Below are positions 29,474 to 38,747 of a stretch of DNA of 64,000 nt, one piece after another. How positions within the stretch are numbered: position 1 is the first letter of the stretch; the number at the start of each line of letters is the position of its first letter. Source of the stretch: Sulfurovum sp. (GTDB taxonomy: Bacteria > Campylobacterota > Campylobacteria > Campylobacterales > Sulfurovaceae); NCBI GenBank assembly GCA_020525365.1, contig JAIZOF010000001.1, positions 744,502 through 808,501 of the forward strand, in the 5' to 3' direction. A program made the position numbers and the translations under genes. A model generated the notes under the pieces. It made no database searches and was not told where the DNA came from. It saw only the letters and a list, made by a program, of their open reading frames with translations.

Positions 29474-32400
29474 TTACCAGTCTAACCTTTCTGTTTTTTT
29501 GGTGTTGATATCATCACCTACAACATGACCAGTCTTTCCTTCTCCTGTCCAGTGTCCAGTTTTAAGGAAGCGAACACGATAGAGTGATGTAGGAATATCA
29601 TCATTATCTTTGTTGTAGATGAGCCAAAGGTTTGTATCGGTGGGCAAATTGGTTCTGAGGCCAATGCTAGCACTTACAGGTGCAACACCAGTAATGTTAA
29701 TGTTGCTATCGATACCTTTACTGGTAGTATTGATTTGCGGTGTAGTATCATTAATGGTTATGGTACCATTGGTAGGGTTTGGTGTACCAAGTTCAAGTGT
29801 AATGTTGCCATCATTTTTTGTTTGCATATCGTGCGATGTAGAGATAAACCAACGATAGTCATTTGTTGCAGCTGTCAAGTCAATACCTGGGCAATTGGTA
29901 GTGGAGATCCATTTACTGCAATAAACCTGTATCATAATAGGTGTTTTGATGCTATTTTTCGTATCGGTATATAGGTACTTTGTTGGTTTTATTCTTGCAT
30001 ACAAGAATGTAGCATCATGGGATGGTGATATAGAGTTATTGTTGTCTTCTGTATCTCCATCACTAATATTAAGATCAGTAATATGAAACTTAAATGGATT
30101 TACTGGCGCATTATATGCTCTATCAAAATTCAGCTGTACTCCAAGTAAGGCCGATCCATTATGGTCAGTATTAAAAACACTCTTAGGTATATTAGATGAG
30201 GGTGAAGCAATTACAACACTACTTCCTAAAGTAGCAGATCTATTTCCTCCATTGACCAGAGATGAGTCATCGTACCATCGGTACAGTATGCTTGAAAGAT
30301 TTCCAGGATTTATACTTGTGGGTGTTGTGTTGTTAATTTGGTAACCAATTGTGAAATGGGTTAAATTGTTTGCATAACATCCAGCATTATAGTTCTTAGT
30401 TGTTGTTTTCTGTTTAGCGGCTGCTGTGACATTTAATTCAAGTAGTGCAGTCATAAAGGTATTAATTTGATCATGTATACGATATAGGCTTTCATTGGCA
30501 GCAAGGTAGGTAAAATTTATATCAGTTGTTTCATGATGATCGTGTAGTTTAACATTTGTTACTTCAAAGTGATGAGGAATAAAAGATCTATTTACCACAG
30601 CACTTCCTATTTGACGATAGATGGTGCCCCAATAATTTTGGCTATCATGCGTTGTTTGATTAAAATCTGTATCATCAAAGTCAACGTAGGCAAAATCTGT
30701 ATTGGACTGTTCGGACAATAGAAGCTTTAGGTTGCCTATTTCACTGTAAGTAAGGTCTATTTTAGCCCTCCCATTAACGAAACTACCATGAACTTTTTTT
30801 AATGTACCAGTGATACAATTTGTGTTGCTTTCACTATAATTAAGTGAAGGAGATGCTCCTCCAATATTAATAGGTTCATTGAGGTGGTTTGGTAAATATG
30901 ATAATGGAAGGGAAGATGCTCCTCCAATATTAATAGATTCATTGTAGTTTAGAACATCATTTCCCTTACCATCAACAGCATGAATAATAAGAGGAAATGT
31001 CTCTCCTGCACGTATGATACTAGTATTGATATCAATTGTAAAGTGGTCTGGACGAACCGCAAAGCTATCACTACTGAATGTCTCTCTCCATCCAATAGCA
31101 TTAATTGTTGAATCAGGCGTTACATTGCGAGGGTCAATATTGGAACATTTTGTATGAGGATAAAGCGTGTAAGCAGTCCCATTGTAATCTGCGCAGAAGC
31201 GGAAGACAACTTTTGTATTTGCTACTGCAGAAGACACATTGAAAGATTTATTGCGTAAACTGTGTACCTCAAAATTGATAGGAGGGTTGTCAAGTGGTGA
31301 AACAATATACTCATACTCTTTTGGTTTACCTGCTTTTGGCTTTATTAATCCATAGTATATTTGTGTTGCACCATTTTTAGTTTCCAGTGCAGTTTGTGAT
31401 GCGTTTATACTTGCTAATGTAAGGCTAAATGAAGTATTGACTATCTTTGTGGAGATATTTCTGTCTGAAATATTTCTGTTAGTATCCCAAGCATCAAAGG
31501 GACCTGTTTTGTAACTTTGTACGCTACCAGATAGACAATTTCCACGTAGCCTTATCCAGCCTATTTCGTGTATATTATTTGCACCACCTGTACTTCCGGT
31601 AATAGCATATCGAACATAATCTGGAGTAGCACCTTGTTTATATCGTGAGTCCTTTGCATCAAATTGATTAATAATAGTACTCCAATTATTTCCTCTATCT
31701 AAACTTCTTTCCAGTTTAATATAGAGATGACTTGAGTCTCTTGCATCTACAGTCATTTTGTAGCGTCCAGAGTAGTAATTGTTACTATTTTTCTTGGCTA
31801 AAGGATTATTTCTTGACAATGTGACACCATCTAAATACTCATAACCTTGTTTTCTGTATACTGATGGTGTTCCATAACTATAGTTTCCGTCACCTCTAAT
31901 TGCAACTGCCCCAGGTCTAAATCCTACACCCCCATTTCTACCTTCACCGGAGCTACTGTAATTTCCATACTCATCTAATCCAAGACCTAGCCAACCCCCT
32001 TGAAATCCCACATGTGCACCATCACTGAAAGCATCTTTTTGTGCATACCCCAGCGATCCCCCCATTGCTCCTGGTTCAGGAGATTCTCCACCAACCTTTG
32101 AATCATACAGAATACTAGCAATACCATCTGCTCCATTCCTACTCCAGCTATCAGTACCACCATAGGCATAGTAATCAAATTCAATAATAATTAAATTTTG
32201 GTGTGTGGAAAATTTGTAGTTTCTGGTAATAGCAGAGGCAATCTTGTAGTCAGCAGGTGTTAGTCTTAAGCGGTTTTCTCCATGGACATTCACAACTCTT
32301 GGACTATATTCTTGGCTCCCAGATGGTAAGTTTGATTGCGAAAGTACTTTCCATCTACCGTTAAGTCCATTATCAAAATTATCTTCAAAACAGACAGATG

Positions 32401-32842
32401 CATCAGTCTGTTCTTTAATGAAGATTTTTGTACGGTTACCATCACCAATACATACCCCACCTGAAGAATCTGCTAGTTGTATGAAAAAATATTCATTAAA
32501 TTCTATTGCAGAATCATTCCATATTTGTATGGGAATTGTTGCACTTGTTGTTTGAGCAGCGATTGTGACTACACCATTAGAAATAGGTACATAGTCACCA
32601 TCCTCTGCTTTTGCGGTACCATCTTCAGTATAGTAGTGTACTCTAGCATCATGATTGAGAGCTTTAGATAGTTTGATGGTTATATTGACTGTTTTAGTGG
32701 TTCCATTGGCATAAATATCCTCGCTGACTTCATACTGTGTTTTATCGAACTTTGCCTTACTGCATGCATTTGCATATATGGTATCTAGTAGCAGAAAGGG
32801 AAACAACAGCCATATAAAAAGAAGTTTTAGATATTTTTGCAA
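29474..32842 (-). CDS. Large MshQ-like secreted protein (Calx-beta, lectin-like and DUF6701-type regions)
   Basis: A 1122-residue exported protein with a signal peptide (about residues 1-25). Regions in order: a Calx-beta-like domain at about 28-150 (EDGTAKAEDGDYVPISNGVVTI is its signature); a lectin-like concanavalin-fold region at about 155-440 (EFDYYAYGGTDSW..., NGADGIASILYD, YRKQGYEYLDG); a beta-rich linker; and a C-terminal region resembling DUF6701 of MshQ, ending in RVRFLKTGHWTGEG. It opens a five-gene operon with four prepilin-like proteins, so it could be a pilus-tip adhesin. Domain limits are approximate; ligand unknown. Confidence 0.8.
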   Translation of the reverse strand: MQKYLKLLFIWLLFPFLLLDTIYANACSKAKFDKTQYEVSEDIYANGTTKTVNITIKLSKALNHDARVHYYTEDGTAKAEDGDYVPISNGVVTIAAQTTSATIPIQIWNDSAIEFNEYFFIQLADSSGGVCIGDGNRTKIFIKEQTDASVCFEDNFDNGLNGRWKVLSQSNLPSGSQEYSPRVVNVHGENRLRLTPADYKIASAITRNYKFSTHQNLIIIEFDYYAYGGTDSWSRNGADGIASILYDSKVGGESPEPGAMGGSLGYAQKDAFSDGAHVGFQGGWLGLGLDEYGNYSSSGEGRNGGVGFRPGAVAIRGDGNYSYGTPSVYRKQGYEYLDGVTLSRNNPLAKKNSNNYYSGRYKMTVDARDSSHLYIKLERSLDRGNNWSTIINQFDAKDSRYKQGATPDYVRYAITGSTGGANNIHEIGWIRLRGNCLSGSVQSYKTGPFDAWDTNRNISDRNISTKIVNTSFSLTLASINASQTALETKNGATQIYYGLIKPKAGKPKEYEYIVSPLDNPPINFEVHSLRNKSFNVSSAVANTKVVFRFCADYNGTAYTLYPHTKCSNIDPRNVTPDSTINAIGWRETFSSDSFAVRPDHFTIDINTSIIRAGETFPLIIHAVDGKGNDVLNYNESINIGGASSLPLSYLPNHLNEPINIGGASPSLNYSESNTNCITGTLKKVHGSFVNGRAKIDLTYSEIGNLKLLLSEQSNTDFAYVDFDDTDFNQTTHDSQNYWGTIYRQIGSAVVNRSFIPHHFEVTNVKLHDHHETTDINFTYLAANESLYRIHDQINTFMTALLELNVTAAAKQKTTTKNYNAGCYANNLTHFTIGYQINNTTPTSINPGNLSSILYRWYDDSSLVNGGNRSATLGSSVVIASPSSNIPKSVFNTDHNGSALLGVQLNFDRAYNAPVNPFKFHITDLNISDGDTEDNNNSISPSHDATFLYARIKPTKYLYTDTKNSIKTPIMIQVYCSKWISTTNCPGIDLTAATNDYRWFISTSHDMQTKNDGNITLELGTPNPTNGTITINDTTPQINTTSKGIDSNINITGVAPVSASIGLRTNLPTDTNLWLIYNKDNDDIPTSLYRVRFLKTGHWTGEGKTGHVVGDDINTKKTERLDW
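30851..30944 (-). repeat. Two-copy repeat inside the MshQ-like gene (63-base offset)
   Basis: A 31-base element at 30851-30881 recurs at 30914-30944 with one base change, exactly 63 bases away, so in frame (21 codons). It encodes the doubled motif NIGGASSLPLSY / NIGGASPSLNYS in the protein. Confidence 0.85.
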
Positions 32843-33010
32843 TGCCCTACCTTTATTTTATATCCTTGTTTTTATCACAATCTAAAAAAGTACTAAATAA
32901 AGTTTGATATACTTATACTTCTTTTTTACTTTATTTTGCTAATTATTCAGTTTTTATTATAACAATATTTTTATTAAGAGATTTTTGGGTTTTCAGAAGA
33001 AGAGTGATCG

Positions 33011-33040
33011 ATATCAATATATTTTTCGATATATTGATAT
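33011..33040 (-). terminator. Long AT-rich hairpin after nhaC
   Basis: A perfect 12-base-pair inverted repeat (ATATCAATATAT / ATATATTGATAT) with a six-base loop lies 17 bases past the nhaC stop, upstream of the MshQ-like gene. No T-run follows on the minus strand. It may end nhaC transcription or be a protein-binding palindrome controlling the pilin operon. Confidence 0.45.
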
Positions 33041-33056
33041 TGTTTCCCTTTAAATA

Positions 33057-34436
33057 TTATAGTGTAATCCACCCTGCCATTAAAAACCCAATTGCTGCTA
33101 ATCCACCACCAATTAATGCATATGGTAACTGCGTTCGTACATGTTTAACATGATCACAACCTGCTGCCATAGAGCTAATGATAGTAGTATCTGAGATGGG
33201 AGAAGCATGGTCGCCAAAGATGCCACCAGAAATGACTGCAGCAATGACAAGGGAGATGTCAAGTCCCATGGTGGCACCTAGTGCTAGGGCAATGGGCATC
33301 ATGATAGAGAAAGTACCCCAGCTTGTACCAGTACTAAACGCTGTTGCTGAAGAGACAAAAAAGATAAGCATAGGCATAAGTATAGGCGAGATGTTTCCAT
33401 GCAGAAGATGAGCAAGGTATTTGGCAGTACCAAGGTCACCGATGACCTTACCAATAAAGATGGCAAAGAGTAAGATGGTGGCAATAGGAAGCATCTCTCC
33501 CATACCTTGAAAGAGCCCATCGAAATAGGTACGGTGTTTTAGTTTTCCACTTACAATATAGTAAGGATACATTACTGCTAGTGTAATAATGGTAGCATAA
33601 TAGACCGCAGTAGATCCTGACCCTTTGAAAATATTACCTTTTCCAGTTATGTAGAGTCCTACAGGAACAGCAAATATCATTACTAGTAGCGGTAATAACA
33701 TAGGAAAGAGTGCAGGGGTGATATCTTTGGTGGAGTGTTCAGGGTGATAAGGATATGGCTTGGCATGTTTCATTGGACCAATGTGCCAATTGGTGGAGAT
33801 AACCACCAGCACCAGCAATAGGGTGAAAATGGCATAGAAATTATAAGGCAATGATGCTACCAGCAGTGTGATTCCGTCACCCTCTATGACATGTGTTTCA
33901 ATAGCAGTAGCAATAAGTCCTAGCAGCAATGCACCCCAGGCATTTAGTGGAATAAGTGAACAGATGGGTGCAGAAGTAGAGTCACAAATATAGGCAAGTT
34001 TCTCACGACTTACTCCATTGCGATCACACAATGGCTTAGCAGCAGTACCAGCAACCAATGAGGTGATGGAGGATTCAATAAATATTACTACCCCAATGGT
34101 ATAGGCAAGCAACATTGCCCCTTTGGGAGAGTTTATCTTTTTAGATTTTTCATCAAGATAGGCTACAAAATACTCTACTGAATTACTTAGTGTCAATAGC
34201 TTAATGATTGCACCAACAAAAAGAGAAAAGAGTAGAGTTTTAGTGATCCATCCTTCACTAAACTGACTGACAATACCATTAAAAAGTGCTTCCAGTGCAA
34301 CAATTGGATGATAACCGTTAAGTACGAGAAGTCCAGTAAAAATACCACCCATCAAAGAAATAATAACATCTTTTGTTATAATGGCTAGAAGGATTGTTAA
34401 AAGTGGAATCACAATAGAGAAGATGCCATATTCCAT
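33057..34436 (-). CDS. NhaC-family Na+/H+ antiporter
   Basis: A 459-residue inner-membrane transporter of the NhaC family (ion transporter superfamily), with about ten to twelve helices. Recognisable segments are FIESSITSLVAGTAAKPLCDRNGVSREKLAYICDSTSAPIC near residue 120-160, and the repeat-half SSATAFSTGTSWGTFSIMMPIALALG...GGIFGDHASPISDTTIISSMAAGCDHVKHV near 360-440. Ion specificity (Na+/H+ or malate-coupled) cannot be told. It reads divergently from the L,D-transpeptidase gene, 46 bases between the starts. Confidence 0.9.
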   Translation of the reverse strand: MEYGIFSIVIPLLTILLAIITKDVIISLMGGIFTGLLVLNGYHPIVALEALFNGIVSQFSEGWITKTLLFSLFVGAIIKLLTLSNSVEYFVAYLDEKSKKINSPKGAMLLAYTIGVVIFIESSITSLVAGTAAKPLCDRNGVSREKLAYICDSTSAPICSLIPLNAWGALLLGLIATAIETHVIEGDGITLLVASLPYNFYAIFTLLLVLVVISTNWHIGPMKHAKPYPYHPEHSTKDITPALFPMLLPLLVMIFAVPVGLYITGKGNIFKGSGSTAVYYATIITLAVMYPYYIVSGKLKHRTYFDGLFQGMGEMLPIATILLFAIFIGKVIGDLGTAKYLAHLLHGNISPILMPMLIFFVSSATAFSTGTSWGTFSIMMPIALALGATMGLDISLVIAAVISGGIFGDHASPISDTTIISSMAAGCDHVKHVRTQLPYALIGGGLAAIGFLMAGWITL

Positions 34437-34482
34437 CTATATATACCTTTAGAGAATTTGTTATTTTAAGGATTATAGCACA

Positions 34483-35175
34483 ATGCAAAAAATATTAATC
34501 ATATTTATTACACTAAGTACACTTATCTATGCTAAAATATCTACTACTAGGCAGCTTCTTGTTGTTACTACCAAAGGTTGGAATGATAATAATGGCATAC
34601 TTCAACGCTATGAAAAAGATGTTCAAGGATGGCACAAGGTAGGTAAAGTTATTTATATTAAACTTGGACACAATGGATTAGGGTGGGGCAGAGGATTGCA
34701 CACTATTCCTAAAGATGCTATATATATTAAGAAAGAGGGAGATGGCAGATCCCCTGCAGGCATCTTTTCTCTTAAGCAAGCATTTGGATATGCACCTTTT
34801 AATGCAAACTACCCCTATAGTATCTATAAGGAGACTGACCATTGTGTTGATGATGTGCATTCAAGGTTTTATAACAAGATTATTGATAGTACAAAAATAA
34901 ATATGGACTATACAAGTAAAGAATATATGAAGTTCCCTAAAAACTACTATAAATATGGCATTGTAGTTAATCATAACCATATAGATGAAACTGGTGCTAT
35001 CCCTGGTGCAGGGTCATGTATTTTTATCCATATCAAAGAGGTACCTACAACGGGGTGTACAGTAATGAAGGAGAAGGAGATAAAAGAGATTATTTGGTGG
35101 CTTGAGGCGAGGAAACATCCACTTTTGATACAAGGGACAAAAGAGGCAGTAGGGAGGCTATGGAAGCAAATTTGA
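34483..35175 (+). CDS. L,D-transpeptidase (YkuD family)
   Basis: A 230-residue exported protein with signal peptide MQKILIIFITLSTLIYA. It has the ErfK/YkuD pattern: IKKEGDGRSPAGIFSLKQAFGY near residue 85, and a catalytic segment with His183 and Cys192 in HIKEVPTTGCTVM. Such enzymes form 3-3 peptide cross-links or trim cell-wall peptides in the periplasm; in curved relatives (Pgp2/Csd6) a carboxypeptidase affects cell shape. Specific activity cannot be assigned. Confidence 0.88.
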   Translation: MQKILIIFITLSTLIYAKISTTRQLLVVTTKGWNDNNGILQRYEKDVQGWHKVGKVIYIKLGHNGLGWGRGLHTIPKDAIYIKKEGDGRSPAGIFSLKQAFGYAPFNANYPYSIYKETDHCVDDVHSRFYNKIIDSTKINMDYTSKEYMKFPKNYYKYGIVVNHNHIDETGAIPGAGSCIFIHIKEVPTTGCTVMKEKEIKEIIWWLEARKHPLLIQGTKEAVGRLWKQI

Positions 35176-35202
35176 ACACCTGACTAGCATCTCTTCTTTG
35201 CT

Positions 35203-35862
35203 CTAATAAAGAGTATAGTTTACATTAAATATAATTTTTGTTTTTGTTTTAGGATGGGGGTAGTCTTTGTAGGCAATTTGAATTACAGAAATAGTATTTT
35301 TGTCAAGTGTTTCATAACCCATGGGCTTAATGAGTTTAAGATTACTGATATCGCCGTTAGGATATAGATAAAAAGAGACAACATTTGTTCCTTGTTGTCT
35401 AGTATGTATTGCGATACTGGGGTAACCGTTGAGGACTAGTGTATTTTGGGTAATACGGTATATCTCAAAGAGGTGGTCTTTAATAAACCTTTGCTGTGTT
35501 TTGGTAAAGGTATAGAATACTTCTCCGTAGAGACTTTGTATTAAGGGACTATTTCTTGATGAAGGTTGATTTTTGTTTCTTGTCCATTTTGGATTACGAA
35601 GTAAAGCATTAACAAGCTTATCTTTAGGATATTTTTGGACAATCTTCTTTTTAAAAAACTTCTTCTTGACAATATTGTTAGATGGAATAGGTATCGATTG
35701 AGACGGTGTAAATTGCGAGAAGCTCAAGGTTATTTTTTTCTTGTTTTGCACAGAAGGAAGCTTAAATTTTAGTGCATCAAAAGAGAGAAAAAGAAGTAAG
35801 AAAATGAAGAGATGAAGTAAAAATGAGAGTACAAAACCCTTTAACATGCGATTGTTCCTCAC
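35203..35862 (-). CDS. TonB-family protein
   Basis: A 219-residue protein with one N-terminal membrane anchor (GFVLSFLLHLFIFLLLFLSF), a basic linker around residues 63-75 (KKKFFKKKIVQKYPK) and a C-terminal TonB/TolA-like domain (VVSFYLYPNGDISNLKLIKPMGYETLDKNTISVIQIA). TonB transmits ExbB/ExbD-derived force to outer-membrane receptors. No exbBD gene is adjacent, so its partner is elsewhere. Divergent from hemL with overlapping promoters. Confidence 0.85.
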   Translation of the reverse strand: MRNNRMLKGFVLSFLLHLFIFLLLFLSFDALKFKLPSVQNKKKITLSFSQFTPSQSIPIPSNNIVKKKFFKKKIVQKYPKDKLVNALLRNPKWTRNKNQPSSRNSPLIQSLYGEVFYTFTKTQQRFIKDHLFEIYRITQNTLVLNGYPSIAIHTRQQGTNVVSFYLYPNGDISNLKLIKPMGYETLDKNTISVIQIAYKDYPHPKTKTKIIFNVNYTLY

Positions 35863-35878
35863 ATTTTAGTCCCTGTAG

Positions 35879-35901
35879 TGTATAATCTTAAGAATTATAC
35901 A
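35879..35901. promoter_or_regulatory. Overlapping divergent -10 boxes between tonB and hemL
   Basis: An inverted repeat TGTATAAT-N7-ATTATACA places a TATAAT on the plus strand at 35881-35886 (hemL, start 33 bases on) and another on the minus strand at 35899-35894 (tonB, start 32 bases on). The symmetry suggests either mutually exclusive promoters or an operator. Confidence 0.6.
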
Positions 35902-35918
35902 TAAAGAGGATTAATACT

Positions 35919-37211
35919 ATGATATACAATAAGTCTGTAGCAGCATTTGAAGAAGCATATAAGGTTATTCCTGGAGGGGTAGATTCTCCAGTGAGAGCAT
36001 TTAGTGGTGTAGAAGGCACGCCCCCATTTATAGAGAGGGGTGAAGGTGGTTACCTTTATGATATTGATGGTAACCGATATATAGACTTTGTGCAGAGTTG
36101 GGGACCACTTATATTTGGTCATTGTGATAGCGATATTGAGGCATCAGTGATTCAATCAGTTAGAAGAGGGTTGAGTTTTGGTGCACCGACAACCGTTGAG
36201 ACAGAACTAGCCGAAGAGATTGTTGCACTTTTTGATACCATTGATAAAGTACGATTTGTGAGTTCAGGAACAGAAGCAGTAATGAGTGCATTGCGCTTGG
36301 CACGTGGATTTACAGGGCGTGATGATATTGTAAAATTTACAGGATGCTATCATGGCCATTCTGACTCTCTATTGGTACAGGCAGGTTCAGGTCTAGCAAC
36401 TTTTGGAAGTCCAAGTAGCCCAGGTGTACCAGGAGATTTGACTAAACATACACTTTTGGCAACCTATAATGATCTTGCATCAGTTGAGAAGTGTTTTACA
36501 GATTCAGAAGGGGGTATTGCTTGTGTAATCATTGAGCCTATTGCTGGGAATATGGGACTTGTGCCTGCTGATGAGATCTTCCTTGAAGGGCTGAGAACAC
36601 TTTGCAATACACATGGTGCATTACTAATTTTTGATGAGGTAATGAGTGGTTTTAGAGCCTCTTTAAAGGGAGCACAAGGTATTACACGGGTAAAGCCAGA
36701 CATGGTGACACTTGGTAAAGTTATTGGTGCAGGTATGCCTGTGGGAGCATTTGGTGCACGTACAGAAATTATGGCACACCTTTCTCCTGAAGGACCGGTT
36801 TATCAGGCAGGGACACTTAGCGGGAACCCTGTAGCAATGGCAGCAGGACTGGCTAGCCTTAGAAAACTTAAAGCCAACCCAGCTATTTACGTAGAACTTG
36901 GAAATAAAGCAAAAAAACTGGTTAATGGGTTTAAAAAAGCTGCCGATGCTGTCAATGTACCAATAGTAGTAGATGTACGAGGCAGTATGTTTGGTTTCTT
37001 CTTCTCCAGTAAACCAGTAAAGAACTTCTCCGATGCAATAGAGAATGATCAGAATCTTTTTGCCAAGTTTCATAAAGGTATGCTTGATAGAGGTATCTAT
37101 CTTGCTTGTTCTTCATTTGAGACAGGTTTTATCTCTACGGTTACTACCGATGAGATGATTGATGATGCAATTAAAGCAGCATATGAAACACTTGTGGAGA
37201 TTGTAGCCTAA
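35919..37211 (+). CDS. hemL: Glutamate-1-semialdehyde 2,1-aminomutase
   Basis: HemL converts glutamate 1-semialdehyde to 5-aminolevulinate, the C5 route to heme. The 430-residue PLP enzyme has [10 protein letters not shown] near residue 19, [19 protein letters not shown] near 143, [12 protein letters not shown] and the PLP-binding Lys267 in [13 protein letters not shown]. The AGAGGA site precedes the ATG. It shares one base with atpZ, the next gene. Confidence 0.97.
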   Translation: MIYNKSVAAFEEAYKVIPGGVDSPVRAFSGVEGTPPFIERGEGGYLYDIDGNRYIDFVQSWGPLIFGHCDSDIEASVIQSVRRGLSFGAPTTVETELAEEIVALFDTIDKVRFVSSGTEAVMSALRLARGFTGRDDIVKFTGCYHGHSDSLLVQAGSGLATFGSPSSPGVPGDLTKHTLLATYNDLASVEKCFTDSEGGIACVIIEPIAGNMGLVPADEIFLEGLRTLCNTHGALLIFDEVMSGFRASLKGAQGITRVKPDMVTLGKVIGAGMPVGAFGARTEIMAHLSPEGPVYQAGTLSGNPVAMAAGLASLRKLKANPAIYVELGNKAKKLVNGFKKAADAVNVPIVVDVRGSMFGFFFSSKPVKNFSDAIENDQNLFAKFHKGMLDRGIYLACSSFETGFISTVTTDEMIDDAIKAAYETLVEIVA

Positions 37212-37516
37212 TGGTAGAACAAAAAGAAGAGCCAAAGTTTAAAAAAATAGTTAATGCTGCTGATGGTTTAAGTCTTGGCATCTCTATTGTTGTTGCTGTA
37301 CTTATTGGTATTGGCATAGGGGTATTGCTTAAATCGTGGACGGATGAGATATGGACACTTTGGATAGGGGTATTGATTGGTATTGGTGCAGCAGTTAATA
37401 ATGTCTATATTGCTTATAAAAAACAGAAAGCCTCACTTGATGAACTTGCCAAAGATCCACGCTACAGATACGGCAGGGAGATTAGGTCTGATGAAGATGA
37501 TGATGAAGACTATTGA
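37211..37516 (+). CDS. atpZ: AtpZ/AtpI-family small membrane protein
   Basis: A 101-residue protein with two membrane helices (SIVVAVLIGIGIGVLL and IWTLWIGVLIGIGAAVNNVYIAY) and the pattern of AtpZ (former DUF/AtpI-like family), thought to form a Ca2+/Mg2+ channel or assist c-ring assembly of the ATP synthase. The C-terminus is very acidic (SDEDDDEDY). It lies far from the atp operon, joined to hemL, as in related species. Confidence 0.8.
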   Translation: MVEQKEEPKFKKIVNAADGLSLGISIVVAVLIGIGIGVLLKSWTDEIWTLWIGVLIGIGAAVNNVYIAYKKQKASLDELAKDPRYRYGREIRSDEDDDEDY

Positions 37517-38018
37517 CTGGAACATGCTTCGTGGACTACTTATTATAGATGGGTTGCTTATTTTTGTTTCGGCAACCTTTTTTAGTATGAGTACACTACT
37601 CAACACCCAAATAGGATTTCTCTCTGCCACATTAGTGATATTTGCTTCCATAAAAAGCTATAAGCATATGGTTAACACAAGAGTAGAAAATGAGATTATT
37701 GCAATGGATATTGATAAAGATATTGTTGACAAACTCGATGATCCGTATGATCTTTATTCTGAAGATATCGAAGAAGAAAAACAGCATTTTAAGACCAATA
37801 GCCGATCTCTTTCTGAGGTAGTTAAAGATACTAAACCCACACTCTCTATCTACCGTATTGGTGCATACCTGCTACTCGTTTTAGGGTTTTTGTATCTTAG
37901 CCACCATGATTTCTTGCAACTACCTGCATACCTCTTATCGCTAGGTTTGTCACCACTAACTATTGTGGTATTGCTGATATACAACAAAGCAGTCTACAGT
38001 GAAGATGTAGTAGAATAG
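37503..38018 (+). CDS. Membrane protein of unknown function
   Basis: About 171 residues with two helices at the start (LLIIDGLLIFVSATFF; GFLSATLVIFASIKSY), an acidic soluble loop, and two helices near the end (IYRIGAYLLLVLGFLYL; AYLLSLGLSPLTIVVLLIY). No family recognised. The start is uncertain: ATG at 37503 overlaps atpZ by 14 bases; ATG at 37524 (MLRGLL) follows the atpZ stop, but neither has a clear ribosome-binding site. Gene order hemL-atpZ-this suggests shared expression. Confidence 0.65.
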   Translation: MKTIDWNMLRGLLIIDGLLIFVSATFFSMSTLLNTQIGFLSATLVIFASIKSYKHMVNTRVENEIIAMDIDKDIVDKLDDPYDLYSEDIEEEKQHFKTNSRSLSEVVKDTKPTLSIYRIGAYLLLVLGFLYLSHHDFLQLPAYLLSLGLSPLTIVVLLIYNKAVYSEDVVE

Positions 38019-38036
38019 TTTTTGGAGGATTTAAGG

Positions 38037-38747
38037 ATGTATCGCATTTCTCTTTTGATAGCCATATTATTAAGTGGCTGTAGTGCTACCTTCCTGATGT
38101 CACAGCAAGACCAAGCTAAGCCTTCACAATCACTTCATGCAGTGCTACATATTATTGATAAACCTATTGATTTTGGGAAGAGGCGTATTGCGTTAACTAA
38201 AACCTATATCAGAAATCATTATGGCAAAACGGTGGATAGTATTACCATTGTACCAAAGATTATTTTGCTCCATTATACTGCTATTGACTCATTTGAGGAA
38301 TCCTATAATACCATGAGACCTGAAATGCTTGGCGGTTCACGTAATGATATTGCTAAAGCCTCTGCACTTAATGTTTCGGTACAGTTTCTTGTTGACAAAA
38401 ATGGTACCATCTATCAACTGATGCCTGAAACCCAAATGGGACGGCATGTGATTGGATTGAATTATTATGCTATAGGTGTAGAAAATGTTGCCAAAGATGC
38501 TCACTCGCTCACTCCTGCACAAGTTAAGGCCAATATTGCACTAGTGAAGTATCTTAAAACCAAATACCCAACTATCAAATACCTCGTAGGACACCATGAG
38601 TACCGTCGTATGGAGCAGACTAAATTGTGGCTAGAAAAAGACAAGGGGTACCGTACGATAAAGTATGATCCAGGAGAGATATTTATGCAAAAAGTAAGAG
38701 CTGGCGTTAGAAATCTAAACCTTAAAATGCCTCCTAAGAGCTATTGA
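38037..38747 (+). CDS. N-acetylmuramoyl-L-alanine amidase, lipoprotein (AmiD/AmpD type)
   Basis: A 236-residue amidase_2 enzyme that cuts the bond between MurNAc (or anhydro-MurNAc) and L-Ala in peptidoglycan. The N-terminus LLIAILLSGCSATF is a lipobox, so it is lipid-anchored and periplasmic (AmiD-like), unlike cytoplasmic AmpD. Zinc-ligand regions visible are LLHYTAID near residue 79 and GHHEYRR near 184; ALNVSVQFLVDKNGTIYQL is a family signature. The ATG at 38037 has GGAGG eight bases upstream. It starts the cell-wall recycling block. Confidence 0.88.
   Translation: MYRISLLIAILLSGCSATFLMSQQDQAKPSQSLHAVLHIIDKPIDFGKRRIALTKTYIRNHYGKTVDSITIVPKIILLHYTAIDSFEESYNTMRPEMLGGSRNDIAKASALNVSVQFLVDKNGTIYQLMPETQMGRHVIGLNYYAIGVENVAKDAHSLTPAQVKANIALVKYLKTKYPTIKYLVGHHEYRRMEQTKLWLEKDKGYRTIKYDPGEIFMQKVRAGVRNLNLKMPPKSY

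Noticed and set aside
37377-37502. Extended start of the unknown membrane protein at 37377
   Set aside because: This would overlap atpZ by 140 bases; starts at 37503 or 37524 are more sensible.
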